A stretch of DNA of 25,586 bases from CAZIPZ01 sp964541075 (GTDB lineage Bacteria > Acidobacteriota > Terriglobia > 20CM-2-55-15): contig CAZIPZ010000029.1 in assembly GCA_964541075.1 (NCBI GenBank), positions 1 through 25,586 of the forward strand, read 5' to 3'. Of the stretch, positions 1 through 5,427 are shown one piece after another (positions within the stretch are counted from its first letter, which is position 1; every line of letters starts with the position of its first letter). Under the pieces are notes generated by a model. That model saw only the letters and a list, made by a program, of their open reading frames with translations. It searched no databases and had not been told where the DNA came from. The position numbers and the translations under genes were made by a program.

Positions 1-439
1 GCTTGGTGGAATGGTGTAAGCAGAATCTGCCATTTGCCGCATTCCGCACAAACGGCCTGCAACCGCCGCTGTCCTTCCCGCCTGGAACTTTCAATTTGGT
101 ATACTGCGCGTCCGTTTTTACTCACCTGTCCTTAGGCCTTCATTTTGCCTGGCTCAACGAGTTGCGGAGAGTCTTAATCCCCGACGGATACCTCCACTTC
201 ACAACACATGGAGATCACTTTAGAAAGGATTTACGGCCGGAGGAAAAATCGATTTACGACGCAGGCCATTTGGTTGTCCGCGGTCTGGAAAAGAAGGATC
301 AAATTTTTGTGCGACGTTTCATCCGACGCCAGCCGTCCATCGGCTGATGGATGAAACCGGCTTCGAGTGCATCGAGCACGTTCCGGGGGGCGACGTGGAT
401 TTCGCGCGTCAAGATATGTGGCTCGTTCGAAGGAAGTGA
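1..439 (+). pseudogene. Class I SAM-dependent methyltransferase, 3' part, frameshifted
   Basis: The 5' end is cut by the window edge. The frame open from position 3 encodes the second half of a Rossmann methyltransferase: FNLVYCASVFTHLS is the motif around the acidic SAM-binding strand, and WLNELRRVLIPDGYLHFTTHG is the family's strand 5 region. That frame stops at 347, soon after a T5 run at 304-308. Moving to the next frame there (codons from 308) gives CATFHPTPAVHRLMDETGF and ends with QDMWLVRRK and TGA at 437-439, a very natural end for this family. One missing T is therefore the likely cause, either a sequencing or assembly indel or a real mutation. The substrate cannot be told. Confidence 0.75.
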
Positions 440-493
440 GCGCGTTTCAATCGCCTCAGTCTCTTCCTGAGACCAAAAGGAAGTGAATCGGCG

Positions 494-745
494 ATGACAA
501 CGAAGAAGCTCCCACAAAGTTGGATTGGTGCATCCGGAGGACTTCCGCCACTCCCGCGCAGCACAGTGAGTGAAAACTCGGGGTCGATCTCAAAACGGCT
601 CTGGAGGCTCTTGGGTCACCGGGACATCACGACCATGCGCTACGCGCATTTCGCTCCGAAGCATCGGCTCGAACTATCCTCGCGGCAACGCCCGGAAGCC
701 GAAAGCCTGCGGCAGCTCGCGAACGGATTCGACCAATTGCAGTAG
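494..745 (+). pseudogene. Tyrosine recombinase (phage-type integrase) C-terminal remnant
   Basis: The frame contains LLGHRDITTMRYAHFAPKHR, the signature end of a tyrosine recombinase: the LGH box followed by the catalytic tyrosine in MRYAH. A short piece that resembles the preceding box (EDFRHS, compare DLRHT) is encoded at 537-554 in a different frame, so the gene is frameshifted as well as truncated. No N-terminal or core-binding domain is visible upstream. It lies 74 bp from the 3' end of a tRNA-Leu gene, the classic place for an integrase next to its attachment site. I read it as the remains of an integrative element. What lies past the tyrosine is probably not functional. Confidence 0.7.
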
Positions 746-819
746 AGCAGAGGAGACAGGACGAAGTTGGGAAGCTGGAAGAACTATTCGCACTTCCGGC
801 AACTCATTGAAATGTCAGA

Positions 820-905
820 TGCCGGAGAAGGGACTTGAACCCCCACGGGGAGTGAACCCCGGCAGATTTTGAGTCTGCTGCGTATGCCAATTTCGCCACT
901 CCGGC
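820..905 (-). tRNA. tRNA-Leu (anticodon CAA)
   Basis: Read on the minus strand the sequence folds as a class II tRNA. The acceptor arm GCCGGAG (905-899) pairs with CTCCGGC (827-821), followed by discriminator A at 820. The anticodon stem-loop is GCAGA-CTCAAAA-TCTGC with CAA at positions 34-36. A long variable arm (CGGGG TTCA CTCCCCG region) follows, and then a T arm with TTCAAGT, whose stem contains two G:U pairs. The long variable arm and CAA anticodon identify leucine (UUG codons). The 3' CCA is not encoded. Confidence 0.93.
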
Positions 906-923
906 GGAAAGAGACGAGAAACG

Positions 924-953
924 AATGTAACCCGCGTGTGCTGAATGAGTCAA
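924..953 (-). promoter_or_regulatory. Promoter of tRNA-Leu
   Basis: On the minus strand, TTGACT (953-948) is followed after 18 nt by TACATT (929-924). This is a near-consensus sigma70-type promoter that would start transcription about 12 nt before the mature tRNA 5' end at 905. Confidence 0.6.
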
Positions 954-1600
954 CGGGGGTTGCGCGTTCAGGGTTTCAGGTCCGAATGGCGGACTTGCTC
1001 AGACAATTGGGTAAAGATCGGTTCAAAAAACCTCGAAAAGCTCAAAAATGCCTGCAAAAGTCGGGAGCGGTGCTGACGTTTTCTTGTTTGGATTCAAGAA
1101 ATTTCAGGGACTCTTAGACTGGACCGGAGAGTTTGAAGTGCGGCAAATCGGCGACGGCTTTTCATTTGCACTCAGCGATGTGAGTGTGAACCCAGGGTCC
1201 ATTTTGGCATCCTTGTGTCATCGGCTCCATGTGTGCCTTATTCGTAACTGCGTTCCAAGCGATCCAACTCCCGTGGCAGTGTCCTTGAGTCCGGCTCTTC
1301 CGCCGGGGCATTGAAAGCTTCTTGCGAGTCCTTCCAGGGTTTGCCACATACGTGAAGACACGATCTTCAGGCTTTGGATTGTTTCCTTCACCTTTTTCAA
1401 GGCGACTTTCAGATCCGGCGATAATGGATCGACCTTTGGGCCGCCGGCATCGGTCCAAAGCTTAGATGCAGGCTAGGCCGCGGCGATGCTCTCGCCCCGA
1501 AAGAGGTCTGTTCCTTAGAAAAAATAATGTTAGGCTTGCAACCGGCTATCGGGCCAATTGAACTTGCACTTCGAAACTCGCGAGGTCACCATAGTCAAAA
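954..1600. other. Stretch without a recognisable gene
   Basis: I see no convincing gene here. Short open frames exist on both strands. None has a good ribosome binding site, a recognisable motif or a family resemblance. A minus-strand stretch around 1218-1475 is open for roughly 85 codons and somewhat protein-like (a Lys-rich helix followed by MWQTLEGLARSF), but has no suitable start. The region may hold further debris of the integrated element suggested by the integrase remnant, plus the upstream region of the MarR gene. Confidence 0.5.
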
Positions 1601-2050
1601 ATGAGCGCGGCGCCGAAGCAGAAGAAAAGGGGAAAAGTCCGTCAGGATGTGTACGAAGCGCTGGCAGAATTCCGGCATCATATCCGCTGCTACTTAGATT
1701 TCGCGGATCGTGCCGCGAAAGCTGTCGGTATTGAACCCAAACAATATCAATTATTATTGGCGTTGAAGGGGCTTGGAAAGGAATTCGAGCCAACGGTCGG
1801 AGCAATCGCGAAGCACCTCCATATTCGACACCACAGCGCGGTTGAACTCATCAATCGTGCGGAAAAGCGCGGCCTCGTGAAACGCAGTCGGAGCGGCGGA
1901 CATCGTAACTTTGTCTACGTAACCGTTACAGCTGCAGGTGAAAGAGCTCTTGAAGCGGTCGTCATCGCTCGTCTCGAGGAGTTGCGCGTGGCGGGCCCTT
2001 TACTTGCAAAAGCCCTCAGCCGGTTGACCGGACCGAATCACAAACTTTAG
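1601..2050 (+). CDS. MarR-family winged-helix transcriptional regulator
   Basis: A 149-residue protein of normal MarR length. After a basic N-terminus come a dimerisation helix region (residues about 15-50), the winged helix (about 60-115, with FEPTVGAIAKHLHIRHHSAV as the helix-turn-helix and LVKRSRSGGHRNFVYVTVT as the wing), and a C-terminal helix. MarR proteins usually repress neighbouring genes and respond to small ligands, but no divergent partner exists here and the downstream neighbour is a scaffold gap, so the target is unknown. The start ATG has no clear Shine-Dalgarno. An 8-bp palindrome CTCGCGAG (1577-1584) lies just upstream and could be part of an operator. Confidence 0.88.
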   Translation: MSAAPKQKKRGKVRQDVYEALAEFRHHIRCYLDFADRAAKAVGIEPKQYQLLLALKGLGKEFEPTVGAIAKHLHIRHHSAVELINRAEKRGLVKRSRSGGHRNFVYVTVTAAGERALEAVVIARLEELRVAGPLLAKALSRLTGPNHKL

Positions 2051-2146
2051 GCTGAGAGTCACCAGTTTTTGCCGCCTTCTCACCCGATCCTCGGTCACAT
2101 ATTATGCTTGGGGACGCTGGCCTTTTTGGTCGGATGAAGCCGCATG

Positions 2147-2156
2147 NNNNNNNNNN
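2147..2156. other. Assembly gap (10 N)
   Basis: Ten consecutive N. The sequence right after it starts in the middle of a CBM48 domain that has no counterpart before it, so the true gap length and even the correctness of the join are uncertain. Confidence 0.98.
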
Positions 2157-2417
2157 CTGGCCGGGACATTCAACGGCTGGGACCCCAATGCGACGCCGAT
2201 GGTCAAGGACGCCAAAGGGAATTGGAGCGCAGCCCTGAACCTGCCGGTTGGTCGATACGAATTCAAGTTCGTGGTCGATGGCGCATGGTGTTGTGATCCG
2301 GGAGTTCGGCTGGAATACCGCCCTCGACGTCGTCTTCAGTGCGTCCGAAATAGTCTCTGGCGGCTTGGCCGACCTCATCAGGATCTGCTATATCTTCGGC
2401 ATTCTCAGCTTCGTTGA
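2157..2417 (+). pseudogene. Orphan CBM48 / AMPK-type glycogen-binding domain fragment
   Basis: Immediately after the N run the frame reads LAGTFNGWDPNATPMVKD, then GNWSAALNLPVGRYEFKFVV and DGAWCCDP. This is an early-Ig-like carbohydrate-binding module 48 (E-set domain of AMPK beta subunits and glycogen branching enzymes), with the NGWDP and YEFKFVVDG.W hallmarks. The similarity ends near 2300. After that the frame becomes Arg-rich and unlike the family, whose proteins usually go on with an N-rich FGG/FGT turn. The N-terminal part is lost in the gap. It overlaps the 3' end of the minus-strand gene at 2263-2538. It is either a truncated gene or a fragment misjoined by scaffolding. Confidence 0.7.
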
Positions 2418-2538
2418 CATCCTCGATTGAACGGTACCGCGTCAAATCCTTCTCCTTAGGCTCTGGAAAACGGGTTGTCTTTTGGTCAACGCTGGGATGA
2501 ATGGTCTCTGGAATGCCTTGATTGCCCTTGAATCGCAT
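2263..2538 (-). CDS. Small acidic hydrophilic protein, unknown function
   Basis: A 91-residue ORF starting at ATG 2538 with an excellent Shine-Dalgarno, AAGGAGGT, 7 nt before the start; this site is the main reason to accept the gene. The product is polar and rich in Glu/Asp (for example SIEDVNEAENAEDIADPDE) with no membrane segment, signal peptide or cysteine, and could be largely disordered. I do not recognise the family. Its last 14 or so residues run over the CBM48 fragment on the other strand, so the native C-terminus may have been altered at a bad join near 2300. It is divergent from tatA, with about 145 bp between the starts. Confidence 0.6.
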   Translation of the reverse strand: MRFKGNQGIPETIHPSVDQKTTRFPEPKEKDLTRYRSIEDVNEAENAEDIADPDEVGQAARDYFGRTEDDVEGGIPAELPDHNTMRHRPRT

Positions 2539-2682
2539 TGAAAGACCTCCTTATAAGCTTTTGGACGCTGATTTTCGGGCGGCGGTGCAACCGAACTGAA
2601 ATACTAATAATCGAGGCTTCGGGCGGGGCGTGTGATATTTTGAAGCGTATAAGTCGCCCGTTCGGCGATGAAAGGAATAATC

Positions 2683-2916
2683 ATGGGTCAACTTGGACTT
2701 CCTGAAATGATTGTTATAGGAGTAATCGCTCTACTCGTCTTTGGACCGAAGAAACTGCCTGAACTCGGTTCGGGCTTGGGAAAAGCAATCCGAGACTTTA
2801 AAAGAGCGATGAACGAGACGACTGCGAGCGTTCAGGAGGAGATCGAAAAGTCGAACAAACCGAAACCCGAGGAGAAGAAAGAACACGACCAGCCAACGGC
2901 GACAAGCCGGCTTTGA
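2683..2916 (+). CDS. tatA: Sec-independent translocase subunit TatA/TatE
   Basis: A 77-residue protein with the full TatA plan: a short N-terminal transmembrane helix (LPEMIVIGVIALLVFGPKKL, residues about 5-24), the FGPKKLPELG hinge, an amphipathic helix (GSGLGKAIRDFKRAMNE) and a charged, unstructured tail. TatA oligomerises in the inner membrane to let folded twin-arginine proteins through. I chose the start at 2683 rather than an upstream ATG at 2668 because AAAGGA sits 6 nt before it and the shorter form matches the family N-terminus. tatB and tatC are not in the window, so this is a stand-alone gene, as is common outside Proteobacteria. Confidence 0.94.
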   Translation: MGQLGLPEMIVIGVIALLVFGPKKLPELGSGLGKAIRDFKRAMNETTASVQEEIEKSNKPKPEEKKEHDQPTATSRL

Positions 2917-3052
2917 CGCCCAATCTCTCCCCGGCGAGACCAAAATTCTGCGCCCCTCTTCTGATCTTTCCGCCGTTTCCAAGCCCGATAGGTAGTGTGA
3001 ATTCGAAACGGTATTATGGTTGTGCCAATACAGTGACAAAGGAGCAATGTGA

Positions 3053-3211
3053 ATGCCTGAAGTTGAAGTAAAGAACCTCGAAATTGCACCAAAGCCGAAA
3101 TGCTTGCGATGCGGCGCCGAGCATACGGTGTCGGACGTCGGGCATTGGATGCAAGGTTGGTGGACCTGCGCAGTCTGCAATATTCGGTGGGAAGAAGACG
3201 ACTTCGATTAA
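3053..3211 (+). CDS. 52-residue zinc-ribbon protein
   Basis: A short gene with a good Shine-Dalgarno (AAAGGAG at 3038-3044, 8 nt before ATG). The product begins MPEVEVKNLEIAPKPK and then carries two CXXC knuckles, CLRC (residues 17-20) and CAVC (39-42), separated by 18 residues with GHWMQGWWTC between, and ends WEEDDFD. The paired knuckles are expected to bind one zinc, as in rubredoxin-like or zinc-ribbon mini-proteins. It stands alone between tatA and the convergent uracil-DNA glycosylase, ending 25 bp from the latter's stop. Function is unknown. Start, ribosome site and motif together make it a real gene. Confidence 0.78.
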   Translation: MPEVEVKNLEIAPKPKCLRCGAEHTVSDVGHWMQGWWTCAVCNIRWEEDDFD

Positions 3212-3236
3212 AGCGGCTTCCAGTGTCCTTTCCGAC

Positions 3237-3917
3237 TCAGGACGCTAGAATCTCTCTCGCACTCCGAAAAACATCGTCAAGCATGTCTTCGGTCAGCCGT
3301 CCAGTTTGAGTGTTCTGCTGGCTCGGATGGTAGGAACTGATCAACGTAACACCTTCGGAGAGTTCCGTCGCAAGCCCATGCACGAAAGCGGGCGAAGGCG
3401 TTGGAACCATCAATCCAAGAGCTTTTCGAGCCGCGAAATAGGCCGTGAATCCAATTCGACCGAGAGGAACAACCACGCGGACCTTCTGCAGCCTCTGAAG
3501 TTCGTCCAGCAAGTAGGGCCGGCAGTTTTCGAACTCCTTGGGAAGCGGTTTGTTGTCGGGAGGAGCACAATGAACCGCCGCAGAGATATAGCAATCGATC
3601 AGGCGAAGACCGTCATCTGGACCTTCCGATAGCGCCTGGTTTGCAAAGCCGAAGTGAAATAGGGCGCGGTAGAGCCAGTCACCCGAACGGTCGCCCGTAA
3701 ACATCCGGCCTGTCCGATTGCCTCCATGTGCGGCTGGCGCAAGTCCGATCACCAGCAGTCGAGCGCCTGAGTCCCCAAGGCTGGGCACGGGGCGTCCCCA
3801 ATACTTCCAATGTCGAAAACGCCTTACCTTATTGCGAGCAACTTCCTGCCGATACGCAACCAGCCTAGGACAGCGGACGCAGTTAACAATGTCACCTTGG
3901 GCCGGCCACTTGTCCAT
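3237..3917 (-). CDS. Type 5 uracil-DNA glycosylase (UDGb family, Fe-S)
   Basis: A 226-residue base-excision repair enzyme that removes uracil (in UDGb also hypoxanthine and other deaminated bases) from DNA. The family signature GLAPAAHGGNRTGRMFTGD (residues 58-76) is the UDGb form of motif 1, where the catalytic Asp/Asn of other families is replaced by Ala. The second active-site motif is SYHPSQQNTQTGRLT near residues 193-207. Four cysteines (C13 and C16 in CVRCPRL, C117 and C132) match the conserved [4Fe-4S] ligands. It overlaps the 3' end of the upstream secreted-protein gene by 26 bp and has no strong ribosome site of its own, so translation is probably coupled. Confidence 0.93.
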   Translation of the reverse strand: MDKWPAQGDIVNCVRCPRLVAYRQEVARNKVRRFRHWKYWGRPVPSLGDSGARLLVIGLAPAAHGGNRTGRMFTGDRSGDWLYRALFHFGFANQALSEGPDDGLRLIDCYISAAVHCAPPDNKPLPKEFENCRPYLLDELQRLQKVRVVVPLGRIGFTAYFAARKALGLMVPTPSPAFVHGLATELSEGVTLISSYHPSQQNTQTGRLTEDMLDDVFRSAREILAS

Positions 3918-4416
3918 TCTGGATAAAAACCGTGACGCCCCCGTTGAAATACAGGGTTTCGCCGGCGCTAGTCAGTACGCTTGCCAAAGGCCTGCCGAAG
4001 TCTCTGATGGCTAGATCTCTATTGGATACAGGCGTGGGCGGCGGGCCAAAATGAGCTCGTGGCGCTTCAACGATGACAACACCCGGTGCAAACCTTCGTT
4101 GGTAAGGTTGATGGTAAGGTTGCTGGTGGAGCCCTCCGGCAGGATTCTGGACGAATACCGCCTGAGGCAGGATGCCCGCACGAACAACGGCTAATGGCGC
4201 GGGCATCAATCCAAATCCGGACACAGGGGCGGTTGCAAACGGCATCACAATGGGTGCGCTAAAACCGGGAACGACGATCGGCGGATTGTTGACACCTACC
4301 TGAGCGGCCGTCATGCTCTCTTGCGGTGCTATCCCGACCCGGAATCCGACATTCTGACTAAAGGCCGGCGTCGCAATCAGAACAGCGAACAAAGAAGCAA
4401 GTGCTTGAATTTTCAA
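3892..4416 (-). CDS. Secreted or periplasmic protein of unknown function
   Basis: A 174-residue protein with a clear signal peptide (MKIQALASLFAVLIATPAFS, cleavage probably near residue 20). The mature part is rich in Pro, Ala, Val and Gln, with a short HQQPYHQPYQRR repeat, and ends with a small region RDFGRPLASVLTSAGETLYF then NGGVTVFIQNGQV. That end resembles the C-terminal beta unit seen in many short exported proteins. The start is TTG at 4416 with a strong Shine-Dalgarno GGGAGGT 6 nt upstream. A functional link with the overlapping DNA glycosylase gene downstream is not obvious. I do not recognise a named family. Confidence 0.78.
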   Translation of the reverse strand: MKIQALASLFAVLIATPAFSQNVGFRVGIAPQESMTAAQVGVNNPPIVVPGFSAPIVMPFATAPVSGFGLMPAPLAVVRAGILPQAVFVQNPAGGLHQQPYHQPYQRRFAPGVVIVEAPRAHFGPPPTPVSNRDLAIRDFGRPLASVLTSAGETLYFNGGVTVFIQNGQVAGPR

Positions 4417-4490
4417 AATGAACCTCCCAAGACGAGGACCTGCAACGATTCTACCTCATTCCGATTGTCACATAGTACACTTGGACCGCG

Positions 4491-4694
4491 ATGAAGGTGG
4501 GGCTTACCTCAGAGGAACTGCTCGCGTTGTTTGAAATGGTTGACGAACACGTGGAGCGCTGTTACAGCGAAACCGATCCCAAGGGTGTTGTCTTTGAACT
4601 GAAACACAAGTTGGACGAGGTCGTAGCTCGGCATCACACCGAACAAAGCTCAAAGACCGGTTCCGCCCGAAACCACAAGCCTTCCAAGAAATAG
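4491..4694 (+). CDS. Small hypothetical protein (67 aa)
   Basis: The product is predicted helical: LTSEELLALFEMVDEHVERCYSE and GVVFELKHKLDEVVARHHTE are two amphipathic helices, followed by a basic Ser/Lys tail. It has no Shine-Dalgarno of note. It is divergent from the secreted-protein gene (74 bp between starts) and in line with the next plus-strand gene. The regular heptad-like spacing of hydrophobic residues makes it look like a real protein, but no family is recognised. Confidence 0.5.
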   Translation: MKVGLTSEELLALFEMVDEHVERCYSETDPKGVVFELKHKLDEVVARHHTEQSSKTGSARNHKPSKK

Positions 4695-4726
4695 TTCGAC
4701 ATGAACCGGCTTTCGGGCCCTTGCGG

Positions 4727-4732
4727 TAGAAT
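4727..4732 (+). promoter_or_regulatory. -10 box TAGAAT, possible leaderless start
   Basis: TAGAAT lies 6 nt before the ATG at 4739, and there is no Shine-Dalgarno. Transcription would begin at or next to the start codon. No clear -35 box is seen. Confidence 0.4.
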
Positions 4733-4738
4733 CCGGCA

Positions 4739-5344
4739 ATGGTCAAGCTGCTGACTTTCTTTTTTCTGGTTTTCCAGGGTCCATCCGACGATGTGGCGGA
4801 TCTGAGAGGTTTTCTTGGACTGAACTATCGTTCGGTGTTGGCAAGACTTGAGGCGAAAAACCAGATTCTGTTGCGCAATACCGAGCGGCTGGCGCCACAA
4901 CAGGCGGCGGAAATGCGATCTCGCTGGAGTGCACCGGCTTCGATCGAGACGCCGGTTCTTTCTCTTTCCATCAACAATGTGGGGCAAGGCCTTGTGACCT
5001 TCCTTTTTGAGGACGATTTCCTTACGGAGCGCGTGAATATCGTTTTTTGTCCCGCAGGTGCGACTTCGCCTGAACGCGTGATGACACTCCAGGTTCTGTT
5101 TGATGAGAGCCGCACCTTGGGAACCGCGCCGGAGATTCTGGAGAAGGTCTACGGGATGCCCATCTCCAGACGTCCAACGGATCACCAGCCTGCGTTGCCC
5201 TATCCACTTCGCCCACAGGTCCAGGTGACATATTGGGACCTTGGGTCTGTCGAGGCTGTTTATGATCCGTACCGCGCGCTATGGATAACGGATAAGAGAA
5301 TCGCCGCGACCTGCAGTCCGCTTCCGAAATTGCCTGAACAGTAG
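4739..5344 (+). CDS. Hypothetical protein, probably exported
   Basis: A 201-residue protein that starts with a short hydrophobic stretch (MVKLLTFFFLVFQGP), which could be a weak signal peptide or anchor. The rest is soluble with alternating strand-like and helical segments, including LSLSINNVGQGLVTFLFEDD and VQVTYWDLGSVEAVYDPYRA. Two cysteines (CPAG and TCSP) might pair outside the cytoplasm. No family is recognised. It stops 83 bp before the DNA2-like gene and could be transcribed into it, although that gene has its own -10-like box. Confidence 0.62.
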   Translation: MVKLLTFFFLVFQGPSDDVADLRGFLGLNYRSVLARLEAKNQILLRNTERLAPQQAAEMRSRWSAPASIETPVLSLSINNVGQGLVTFLFEDDFLTERVNIVFCPAGATSPERVMTLQVLFDESRTLGTAPEILEKVYGMPISRRPTDHQPALPYPLRPQVQVTYWDLGSVEAVYDPYRALWITDKRIAATCSPLPKLPEQ

Positions 5345-5413
5345 CGCCATTCTTCCCGACTTGACTACACTCCTACGCAAATTCCTGCGGACCCGTTACG
5401 GCCGGTTCAATGA

Positions 5414-5419
5414 TAGATT
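5414..5419 (+). promoter_or_regulatory. -10 box TAGATT before the nuclease-helicase operon
   Basis: TAGATT lies 8 nt before the ATG at 5428, with no ribosome site between. A good -35 is not visible at the expected distance. TTGACT at 5361-5366 is too far upstream. Confidence 0.35.
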
Positions 5420-5427
5420 GATCGGCG

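Noticed and set aside
1218..1475. Minus-strand open stretch with a helical, Lys-rich product (around KKVKETIQSLKIVSSRMWQ)
   Set aside because: It has no upstream start codon with a ribosome site and no family resemblance, and a competing frame on the same strand is also open. Not strong enough to call a gene.
5361..5366. TTGACT as -35 of the nuclease-helicase operon
   Set aside because: It is 47 nt from the TAGATT box, and no -10-like hexamer stands 16-18 nt after it.
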